Assembly (NCBI GenBank): GCA_016806645.1
Contig: JACSYO010000134.1
Coordinates: 808,501 to 872,500, forward strand
DNA length: 64,000 nt
Direction of reading: 5' to 3'
DNA from: Ophiodon elongatus
Lineage: Eukaryota; Chordata; Actinopteri; Perciformes; Hexagrammidae
Position numbers and translations under genes: made by a program. Shown here piece by piece: positions 13,749-23,400 of this stretch; within the stretch, counting starts at the first letter, position 1; every line of letters starts with the position of its first letter. Under the pieces are notes generated by a model. It was not told where the DNA came from and made no database searches. It saw only the letters and a program-made list of their open reading frames with translations.

Positions 13749-13780
13749 GCTACTTAGCAGCTAAGCTAAAGCTAAGTAGC
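13749..13780 (+). other. Hairpin just upstream of LINE ORF1
   Basis: A perfect 10-bp inverted repeat, GCTACTTAGC and GCTAAGTAGC, separated by 12 bases. It ends 6 bases before the ORF1 start codon. The same hairpin is present in copy 2 (24702-24733). It could fold in the element RNA near the start codon; any function is inference. Confidence 0.7.
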
Positions 13781-13786
13781 AGCAAG

Positions 13787-14779
13787 ATGCCTCCCTTCCT
13801 CACGGACGGCTACTACAAACTCCTGCAGAAGATTGCAGTCTTGGAAACAAAGATCCACCGACTAGAAGTCAACGTGGAGGTAAATGGACTGTGTGAGAAC
13901 AATACCACTTTACCATGGACTCAAAATATTGGACAAGCGCAAGCTAAGACACAGCTAACTAGCACCACCAGGCCTACCAAGAAACAGGAGGGCTGTGTAG
14001 CAGCTAATGAATCCTCAAATGGTAGTCCTCCCTGGAACTCTCTCGGTGCAAAGCCGAAGAGGACATCATACCCTCGGGATGTGGGAGGACGACTAACAGG
14101 CAGGGCCCAGCACCCTGAGATTTCTGATACGACTGGCTGGCCTGCACTACCACACACGCAGAACTCCTCCTCAACCCCTGCACACAGCTGGACACAGCCA
14201 AGAAAAGCTGAGAAAAGTAAAACCAGCAAAGAACCTCTACGGCAACCAGGCCTACAACTTGAGAACAGTTTTGCTCCATTGTCGCAGGATCCTAGATCTC
14301 CATCTGGTGACCTGGATAAGCAGCTATCTTCTCAAAGCAGGGTAAGAACTGAGAGTAAATGTGAACGTAAAAGGCCACAGGGAAAGCTACTGACTGAGCC
14401 TGAGACTTTGATTGTTGGTGACTATGCTGTAAAAGATGTCAGAACGATGTGCAGCAAGAATGCCAAAATACTTTGCTTTCCGACGGATATGGTCTCTAAC
14501 ATGACGGACAAAATCATGGACATCGTGGCTGACCATCCCACGGGGAAAAACATCATCGTGCATACAGGATGCTGTGATACTGTGAAACAACAGTCTGAAG
14601 TTCTGAAGCGAGACTTCATTGATCTGTTAAACACAGTCAGCTCTGTAAATGCTGAGGTGTTTATCAGTGGCCCTCTTCCACCAGTCAGAGGAGGAGATGA
14701 AAGATTCAGCAGGCTGTTTGCACTCAACAAATTGCTGTCAACTGCATGTACTGACCATTCAGTACATGCAGCTGCCTGA
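13787..14779 (+). CDS. LINE ORF1 protein with degenerate SGNH/GDSL esterase-like domain (copy 1)
   Basis: A 330-codon frame. The N-terminus (about residues 9-32) has a heptad-like, coiled-coil-prone stretch (YYKLLQKIAVLETKIHRLEV). A low-complexity basic/Ser/Pro region follows. Residues about 200-325 resemble the esterase domain known in ORF1 of CR1/L2-group LINEs: the GDS-type block reads 'IVGDYAVKDVR', the GxND-type block reads 'VHTGCCDT', and a 'ISGPLPPVRGGDERFSRLFALNKLL' pattern follows (split here by a short gap in similarity). The usual nucleophilic Ser position is Tyr and the Asn position is Cys, so catalysis is unlikely. The frame stops right after 'SVHAAA'. Downstream bases still encode the usual following block (about 14782-14885), so a deletion probably truncated the domain before its C-terminal catalytic block. 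ORF1 proteins bind element RNA. This is not a host gene. Confidence 0.8.
   Translation: MPPFLTDGYYKLLQKIAVLETKIHRLEVNVEVNGLCENNTTLPWTQNIGQAQAKTQLTSTTRPTKKQEGCVAANESSNGSPPWNSLGAKPKRTSYPRDVGGRLTGRAQHPEISDTTGWPALPHTQNSSSTPAHSWTQPRKAEKSKTSKEPLRQPGLQLENSFAPLSQDPRSPSGDLDKQLSSQSRVRTESKCERKRPQGKLLTEPETLIVGDYAVKDVRTMCSKNAKILCFPTDMVSNMTDKIMDIVADHPTGKNIIVHTGCCDTVKQQSEVLKRDFIDLLNTVSSVNAEVFISGPLPPVRGGDERFSRLFALNKLLSTACTDHSVHAAA
14744..14769 (+). other. Perfect 11-bp palindrome at the ORF1 deletion point
   Basis: GCATGTACTGA and its reverse complement are separated by 4 bases, immediately before the ORF1 stop codon. Copy 2 has it at 23713-23738, with one loop base changed. Confidence 0.7.
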
Positions 14780-15499
14780 ACAAGTCAGGGGTAAAACTGT
14801 TTACCTCTAATCTATTTTTCTTCCTGCGTCACCCGTCTGTTCCCACTGCCAAAGACAGGAGACAAGAGGAGTCTAAACAAGAGATTACCACACAGCATCA
14901 CCTTGGAGACCTTACGGGAAGGATGCCCCTGCCTAAGGAGAGCCAAGAGGAGGAGTCTCCAACCTCTTTACTTCCCTCACCAGCACCTACTTCCACCCCC
15001 CAGACTCCATCCAGGTCCTCCCCCTCTTTTCTCTCCCCCCGATCTCCATCCTCCCCCCATCTGGAGTTCACTGACCACATGAAAGAGCTGGTCAATGCTG
15101 GAACCAAATTCACTCCCCGCCGCACTCCCCTTTTCCGTCCTAAAATCCCTCCTCGACATACAACTCCAGCCACTGAATCTAAGTCCTCAGCCAGTTTTGG
15201 CAAAATCGGCGAAGTTAAAGTGCACTGCCCCTCTCCCGCCTCCACTACAGCTCCACAACCATCCTCTGTCTCCCCTACCTGATAAAGGCATTAATTGATA
15301 TCTTCTGGGTCCAGGCTACAAGGCTAATGACACCACGGATTCTCTCCAGGAACAGTCGGGGCCCTGTATGCAGCTAGCCTTCTCAATTCTTGTCCTGACA
15401 GTTTATAGAAAAAGAAAGGTGAGGCTGCGAAGAAACATTAGTAAATCTGCAGACCTATCAAATTTAACATTCATCTCTCGTCAGCCTGTCCAAATATAA

Positions 15500-17797
15500 T
15501 GGGCAAATAGAGCTTTAACCACATTAAACTTAGCTGTATTAAATATCAGGTCTCTGTCAGGAAAAACATTTTTAATCAATGATTTATTTGTTAGGCACAA
15601 ACTGGATTTTTTGTTTTTAACTGAAACTTGGTTAGACCAAGATAACAATGCAGCTGTTCTTATTGAAGCAACACCTGACAACTTCAGTTTCATGAGTGAA
15701 ACAAACGCGCATAAGAAAGGATGTGGAGTTGCTATTTTATTTAATGATTCTTTTCAATGCAAGCAGATGTCTTTTGGTAATTTTACTTCCTTTGAATATG
15801 TGGCTATGAATTCCACTCAAGCTTTATTCCTAAACATTTACAGACCACCTAAATACTGTGCAACCTTCTTTGATGAGTATACTGAACTGCTGTCCATAAT
15901 CTGTATTGATTTTGATTGTGTTATCATTGTTGGCGATTTCAATATCCATGTTGATAATCCCCAGGACATAGGGTCTATAGAACTATGTGGTGTCCTTGAT
16001 AACTATGATCTGACTCATCACCAAAGGTCTAAACATTTTCAAGGTTGCTGTGACTGATGTTGCACTCTCTGATCATTTCTGTGTTTTCTTTGAGAGTGCA
16101 ATCTCCTTGCACACAAATGTCAAAACCGAGGTTGTGACGAAGCATTACATCTCTGAAAACACCAGTGAACTATTTATTCAGAAGTTCTCCTCCACACCAG
16201 CCCTCTCTTGCATCTCAGTCAATGAGCTTGTAGATAACTTCAATACTACAGTAAAAAATGTTATTGATGCCATTGCACCCACGAAAGTGAAGGTTGTCTC
16301 GGGTAAGCAAAGATCTCCTTGGAGAAATGCCACGCCAGTCAGAATAGGGAAGAGAGAGTGTCGGAAAGCTGAGCGCAGGTGGCGAAAAACCAATCTCCAG
16401 GTTCACTGTGACATCTATAAAGAGAGACTTCGCAATTATAATTTGGAACTTAGAAATGCAAGGCAGTCCTTCTTCTCTGACATTATAACCAAAACCAATA
16501 ACAATGCACGCGCCTTATTTGCTACTGTCGACAGGCTAACAAACCCTCCAGTGTCAGTAACTGCTGAGCTCCAATCCACCTGGGCATGCAATCAATTTGC
16601 TGCCAAAGAAGCCTAGAAGACATTATAGAACATCTGAAATCATCCTCCTGCTGCTTAGATATTTTACCGACACTTTTTCAAAAATATTTCACACGGCATG
16701 ACCACCGATCTTTTACAAATTGTAAACACCTCCATTCTCTCAGGTGTTTTCCCACAAGCCCTGCAGTTATTAACCAACTCCTAAAGAAGGCTAGTTTAGA
16801 CCCCGCAAAAATGAAAAATTATAGGCCAATATCAAACCTTCCATTTTTAAGTAAAATAATTGAAAAAGTGTTTTTTCAACAGCTGAACAACTTCTTAGCC
16901 GTAAATAACTGTTTTGATGTCTTCCAGTCCGGCTTTTAAACAGCACCACAGTACTGAAACTGCTCTTGTCAAGGTTTTCAACGACATCCACTTAAACATA
17001 GACAGTGGCAGAATCTCAGTCTTAGTATTACTGGATCTCAGTGCTGCATTCGACACGGTCGACCATGACATACTACTAGACAGACTAAAAGTCTGGGTAG
17101 GACTCTCTGGCGCAGCACTTAACTGGTTTGAACCATACTTGAAGGATCGAGAATATTTTGTGTCTGTAGCTAATTACACATCAGAGCTGACTAGGGTGAC
17201 GTGGTGTTCCCCAAGGTTCAATACTGGCGCCTCTTCTGTTCAACATTTATATGCTTCCACTGGCTCAGATTATGGAAAACAACAAAGTGTGTTATCATCA
17301 TATCATATCATATCATAATATAGCAAGGATTAGAGGACTTATGTCTCAACAGGATTTGGAAAAACTTGTCCACGCTTTTATCTTCAGTAGACTCAACTAC
17401 TGTAACGGTGTGTTTACAGGTCTCTGTAAAAAGTCAATCAGAAAGCTGCAGCTGATTCAGAACGCTGCAGCTCGAGTCCTCACTAAGACCAAGAAAGTGG
17501 ATCACATCACTCCAGTTCTGAGGTCTTTGCACTGGCTTCCTGTCCAACAAAGAATTAACTTTATTAAATCCTGCTGTTGGTTTATAAAGCACTGAATAGT
17601 TTAAGGCCTAAATACATTTCTGATATGCTGCTACCTTATGAACCATCCCGACCCCTTAGGTCGTCTGAGACGAGTCTACTTTCTGTTCCAAGAGTCAGAA
17701 CTAAACATGGAGAAGCAGCGTTCAGTTTTTCTCCTAGACCCTGAACTCCTTTAAATCCAGATTGAAGACTCTTCTGTTTGCTGTTGCCTTTAATTGA
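15500..17797 (+). pseudogene. LINE ORF2 (AP endonuclease + reverse transcriptase) remnant, copy 1
   Basis: Broken ORF2. The endonuclease part starts about 15520 ('LAVLNIRSL', 'FLTETWLD', 'VGDFNIHVD'). RT motifs follow: 'NYRPISNLPFLSKIIEKV' (about 16815-16880) and 'LDLSAAFDTVDHDILL' with its Asp (about 17030-17075). The segment with the second catalytic Asp pair ([FY]ADD) is absent: the frame passes from the region before it straight into 'NIARIRGLMSQQDLEKLVHAF'. The C-terminal part, ending about 17797, has 'LHWLPVQQRINF'. At least four frame breaks are seen, near 16015, 16600, 16930 and 17565. Confidence 0.85.
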
Positions 17798-18042
17798 ACC
17801 AGATTCAAGGATCTTAATCAATTTCTGCATTTGACTACTGTATTTTATTTCTTAAACTGCACTGCAACTTGTATTCTATTTTTTTGCGTTTTAGTGTTTT
17901 ACTGACTGTTTTTAAAGTTTAAATGAATGTTCTTAATTGTTTTTAAATCTTCTTTTCTTTTGCATTATGTTTTGATGCTTTTAATGGTTTTATGTGAATC
18001 ACTTTGAATTGCCTTGTTGTTGAAATGTGCTATACAAATAAA

Positions 18043-18070
18043 CTTGCCTTGCCTTGCCTTGCCTTGCCTT
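18043..18070 (+). repeat. (CTTGC)n 3' tail of LINE copy 1
   Basis: About five and a half CTTGC units follow 'ACAAATAAA'. The mirror copy is at 21050-21070. Short tandem tails instead of poly(A) are typical of CR1/L2-group LINEs. Confidence 0.85.
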
Positions 18071-18625
18071 GGTGTAAGACATGGCCTTGTATGTCAGTAC
18101 CTTATGAGGTATTTGGTAAGATGCCTAGTAAAAGGTTGGATAGTGTTCTGTTATGACATGGGATATGGCTGCATTCCCCACAGGCATTGGCTGTACCCTT
18201 ACACTATTTACAGAGCTGTGTGGTTAGTATGAGGGCTGATCCAAGAACTGTGTCAATATCTATGTGGGCTTTCGGTCTCGTGTGGACCTCCTGACTAGCT
18301 CACTCTCTGTGTCAACTTCTCTAGAGGTAACAGATCCATCACCTTCCTCTGTTCTCGATCTAGTTCCTGTCATCCTCATACTCTTCCAGCTGTGCTTGGT
18401 CTATAGGTAAGTGCCTTTCATTGCTTTGTACTTCTGGTTTGATCTGTCCGAGTTCTCTTTCAGTAATGAACACATTGTTGTTTTCTCGTCAGTCCTCTTT
18501 CACAGGTCAGGCTAGTCTGAGCTTTTCCTAGCTAGTCTTTCTTGCAGGTAAGATGACATTGGCTTGTTCAGGCTTGTTTGAATGTGGAATTCGTTTTTCC
18601 CAAGGCTAGCAGACAAAAATGTAGC
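18071..18625. other. Unassigned intergenic DNA
   Basis: No gene, RNA or recognised repeat in this interval. Confidence 0.4.
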
Positions 18626-19030
18626 TACTTACAAAATGAGAGAGAGAGACTTTCACCCAACCAGAATAGGACTGACATCAGACCCAATGTAGATGTAGTT
18701 TCTGACTGAATACAAAGAAAGGATTCTGAATACATGAAGGGTTCAGCTCAGGATATCGTAACTTGACTTCTGTCTGCTTATGGAAATGAAAGATCCGTTA
18801 AATGATAATTCCATGCCATTTGCTTATGGATTTCCATGGCTTATGAAAATGAGTATCGAACCTTAATAGCTTGCATCCTCAGCCCTTAGTCCAGATATTA
18901 TCCTACTTATTGAGACTACAGTACAGCTGCTTTCTTGCAACTCTCGGTGAAACTGTCTGACATTCTTAATGGCAGCGGTGAGTACAAAAGAAAAATCATC
19001 ATGATACTCATAAGGTTGTATAGTTTGCTT
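18626..19030. repeat. Dispersed duplicate of the 9.8-10.4 kb segment
   Basis: A single version of the unit present twice at 9795-10362. The match runs from 'GACTTTCACC' through 'GACATTCTTAATGGCAGC' to 'AAGGTTGTATAGTTTGCTT'. A further shared patch lies at 19493-19530 and 12870-12908, 'CTTCGTTAAACACAGAAGG', just outside the LINE fragment. Confidence 0.75.
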
Positions 19031-20351
19031 GATATTTAACAATTAGTTTGTGGTGCTGTTATTGTATTTTTATTTTCATTTCTACTGCAATATGTTTCTG
19101 TATCATTGCAATATATTAATTTTTACTGTGAATATTTTGGTTATTGCCGCAATTGTGCATTTGTTGCAATTGTGCATTTGTTAGCATTAAAAAATAAAGG
19201 CAATAAACACATATTTTATTCTTAACACCATGATGTATCATGTGGCTGAAAAATGTCATCAAATGTACATTCAGCATATCGTTTAGGAAACTGTGCTGAA
19301 CTGCAAAGTTAAAAATTGGTTTAATTTTTTTTAACATAAGGCTTTTTACTTATTCTGATATGACATCTTAACATCTGAATCCAGGCTCATAGTTTTGTCA
19401 ATGGTCCAAGTTTTCTGAACAGTTGCTTTTGCTCTAACCTTTGTCTTATTGCATGTTACTAAAGAGTGACATTTAGAAAGACCAAAAACCAAACCTTCGT
19501 TAAACACAGAAGGCTGCTATGTCTATATATTACAAGCGTGTTATTTTAAGTCTAATGAAATTCAACAACAGTGAAAGCTCTCACGTGTAATCTGCAATGT
19601 ATTTTTACTGCAAATGTAGTTGTATAATATTATTACAGTGAGAAGACAGAACCTGTTCATATAAGACATCCCCTTGTGATGAATTAAAAACATGGAATCA
19701 TGCAATCCTTCATTACTTACAGTGATTTACAGTAACACCTCTTTAACTTTGCATATTGACACCAGTAGAATGTTATCTCATTTTCCTCTGAAAATGAAAT
19801 AGATCTAATGCTTATTAACTGTTTGGTTATTTGTGCTGATTTTAGCCACTTAACATCATACCCCACATTTTAACTTGTAAGTTTAAAATTGCTATTGCAA
19901 TTGTTGAAAGGTGAAATTGGAAGGGTGCTATCTCTTAAACAACAACTGTTATCTTCACACGGTAAAGTTTCCTCTTTATTGCATTAAGAAAAGGGAAATG
20001 TTTCAAGCTACAAATAGTCTCTTTGTCAGATACAGATAAATGGACTCAGGTGTGTGTCATATATGTGTCAAATAGGATAAGCTCGGTCACATTAGAAAAG
20101 CCTTAGAAAAGCAACAAATGCATTGAACATTATCTGGCCTATGACAATTAATTAAGTAAAAAGAAATACATACATATATAACATGGTAAAATGAATCAAA
20201 TCGGAATAACAAGAAAGATACATTACATTTTGATGAACTAATACTGTTTAAGCCACCCTTAAATGAGGTTTGAATGAGAATTCCACATTTTGTGTTTTCT
20301 TCAATAATTGTTTTATGGCCTCATGATTTCATGTTTTGCTTTATTCAACAG
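19031..20351. other. Region upstream of the first recognised phospholipase exon
   Basis: AT-rich DNA that should hold the promoter or 5' UTR of the phospholipase gene if 20352 is close to the start. I cannot identify a TATA box, CpG island or 5' UTR exon. The bases before 20352 (a pyrimidine-rich tract then CAACAG) form a good splice acceptor, so an upstream non-coding or coding exon probably exists. Confidence 0.4.
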
Positions 20352-20424
20352 ATGGGAGCTGTGACCGGCTGGACACTGAGTGTCACCATACTGCGAGCAG
20401 AGAACATCCTCTCCACAGATTATT
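20352..20424 (+). CDS. pla2g4f: pla2g4 exon 1 (C2 module A, exon A1)
   Basis: 24 codons plus one base, beginning ATG GGA GCT and carrying 'WTLSVTILRAENILSTDY', the first C2 beta strand and calcium loop. The donor is T|GTATGT. Length (73) and end phase equal those of exon B1. The same 'TTATTCAACAG' acceptor precedes both exons, so A1 may once have been an internal exon. Confidence 0.85.
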
Positions 20425-23400
20425 GTATGTATAGCTATCACTTTGATCTTAATGAACATTTTGTGACTTGCACACTTTATGTTGTGATGAAATCCTGTTA
20501 CTTAATTTACACGTGTAGAAGGTATGCACTGATGTCACTTTTTCATTTTGAACAAAAACCAAAGAATCAGAGGGGCCCTAAACCTTGTTTGAAGTGTCCT
20601 TTTAATGTTTAGCTTTGGAAAAAGATAGGGTAGTAGAGGTAGGAATGTCCCAATCTTGTTTTTCGTTTGTTTTGGCTATAAATTGAGTCCGGGGTTGTTA
20701 ACACTGAGACGTGTTGCTACACGCGGCTGCTTCAAAAACGTCCTTTGGCAAACTGCACCGGGCAACACAACCCCTTTGGAGCAGGGCTCTGTGCGCAACC
20801 GGGCGACCAAATGTGATTAATAGCCTCTCAAAGATAGTAGACTACATGAAACTATCACAACAAGAGATATGAATTCCCCTTCCCTTTCATATACTCTATA
20901 GCTCTCTCACAGTCCAACAGCTGGCTAGCTAAGCCAACCACATCTACCAGCATAAAACATCAAGGAAGTAGTAAAGTAGTAAAGCCTCTTGATTTGTTCA
21001 ATTGGCTGCCTGGGCCAAGTGTGACATCGATGACCAGTGTACATCCATAGGCAAGGCAAGGCAAGGCAAGTTTATTTGTATAGCACATTTCAACAACAAG
21101 GCAATTCAAAGTGCTTCACATGAAACCATTAAAAGCATCAAAACATAATGCAAAAGAAAATAAGATTTTAAAACAATTAAGAACATTCATTTAAACATTA
21201 ATAAAAGTTGCAGTGCAGTTTAAGAAATAAAATACAGTAGTGAGATGCAGAAATTGATTAAGATCCTTGAATCTGGTTCAATTAAAGGCAACAGCAAACA
21301 GAAGAGTCTTCAATCATCTGGATTTAAAGGAGCTGAGGGTCTCTGATGGTCTCTGAGGGTCTCAGCAGACCTGCAGCTTTCAGAGACCTTGTTCCAGATA
21401 TGTGGAGCAGAAAAACTGAACGCTGCTTCTCCATGTTTAGTTCTGACTCTTGGAACAGAAAGTAGACCCGTCCCAGACGACCTAAGGGGTTGGGATGGTT
21501 CATAAGGTAGCAGCATATCAGAAATGTATTTAGGCCCTAAACTATTCAGTGCTTTATAAACCAACAGCAGGATTTTAAAGTCAATTCTTTGTTGGACAGG
21601 AAGCCAGTGCAAAGACCTCAGAACTGGAGTGATGTGATCCACTTTCTTGGTCTTAGTGAGGACTCGAGCTGCAGTGTTCTGAATCAACTGCAGCTTTCTG
21701 ATTGACTTTTTACAGAGACCTGTAAACACACCGTTACAGTAGTTGAGTTTACTGAAGATAAAAGCGTGGACAAGTTTTTCCAAATCCTGTTGAGACATAA
21801 GTCCTCTAATCCTTGCTATATTATGATATGATATGATATGATGATAACACACTTTGTTGTTTTAAGTATTCTCGATCCTTCAAGTAGGTTTCAAACCAGT
21901 TAAGTGCTGCGCCAGAGAGTCCTACCCAGACTTTTTTGTCTGTCTAGTATTATGTCATGGTCGACCGTGTCGAAGGCAGCACTGAGATCCAGTAATACTA
22001 AGACTGAGATTCTGCCACTGTCTGTGTTTAAGTGGATGTCGTTGAAAACCTTAACAAGAGCAGTTTCAGTACTGTGGTGCTGTCGAAAGCCGGACTGGAA
22101 GACATCAAAACAGTTATTTACGGCTAAGAAGTTGTTCAGCTGTTGAAAAAACACTTTTTCAATTATTTTACTTAAAAATGGGAGGTTTGATATTGGCCTA
22201 TATTTTTTCATTATTGCGGGGTCTAAACTAGCCTTCTTTAGGAGTGGTTTAATAATTGCAGTTTTTAGGGCTTGTGGGAAAACAACTGAGAGAAGGGATG
22301 TGTTTACAATTTGTAGAAGATCAGTGGTCATGCAGTGTGAAATATTTTTTAAAAAGTGTGTCGGTAGAATATCTAAACAGCAGGAGGATGATTTGAGATG
22401 TTGTATAATGTCTTCTAGACTTCTTTGGTTGATTGAATGAAATTGTGTCATGATATTTGAATGGATGTTATTTAAAGATGGGGACAACACATGTTCTGTT
22501 GTTGATGTGGAGGCACCGTCTGCTTGTCTAATTTTCTGAATTTTGTCAGTAAAAAAGGAACCAAATTGATTGCATGCCCAGGTGAATTGGAGCTCAGCAG
22601 TTACTGACACTGGAGGGTTTGTTAGCCTGTCGACAGTAGCAAATAAGGCGTGTGCATTGTTATTGTTTTTGGTTATAATTTCAGAGAAGAAGGACTGCCT
22701 TGCATTTCTAAGTCCCAAATTATAATTGCGAAGTCTCTCTTTATAGATGTCACAGTGAACCTGGAGATTAGTTTTTCGCCACCTGCGCTCAGCTTTCCGA
22801 CACTCTCTCTTCCCTATTCTGACCGGCGTGGCATTTCTCCAAGGAGATCTTTGCTTACCCGAGACAACCTTCACTTTCGTGGGTGCAATGGCATCAATAA
22901 CATTTTTTACTGTAGAATTGAAGTTATCTACAAGCTCATTGACTGAGATGCAAGAGAGGGCTGGTGTGGAGGAGAACTTCTGAATAAATAGTTCACTGGT
23001 GTTTTCAGAGATGTAATGCTTCGTCACAACCTCGGTTTTGACATTTGTGTGCAAGGAGATTGCACTCTCAAAGAAAACACAGAAATGATCAGAGAGTGCA
23101 ACATCAGTCACAGCAACCTTGAAAATGTTTAGACCTTTGGTGATGATTAGGTCCAGAGTGTGCCCCTTGTTGTGGGTGGGTCCTGTTACGTGCTGAGTCA
23201 GATCATAGTTATCAAGGACACCACATAGTTCTATAGACCCTCTGTCCTGGGGATTATCAACATGGATATTGAAATCGCCAACAATGACAACACAATCAAA
23301 ATCAATACAGCTTATGGACAGCAGTTCAGTATACTCATCAAAGAAGGTTGCACAGTATTTAGGTGGTCTGTAAATGTTTAGGAATAAAGCTTGAGTGGAA

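Larger units (their letters stand above)
13571..18070 (+). mobile_element. CR1/L2-like LINE, copy 1
   Basis: A 4.5-kb non-LTR retrotransposon: 5' UTR, an intact-length ORF1, a broken ORF2 (endonuclease plus RT), a 3' UTR and a (CTTGC)n tail at 18043-18070. A second copy lies in inverted orientation at 21050-24919. Comparing the two shows several deletions private to this copy (for example about 50 bp near 16018 and about 150 bp near 16600). Other deletions are common to both. The element is non-functional and lies upstream of the phospholipase gene in the same orientation. Confidence 0.9.

Noticed and set aside
20274..20612. A 112-codon frame running through exon 1 into both flanks
   Set aside because: The conserved C2 residues start at the ATG at 20352 and stop at the donor at 20424. 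The rest of the frame has no similarity and is intronic or upstream sequence.
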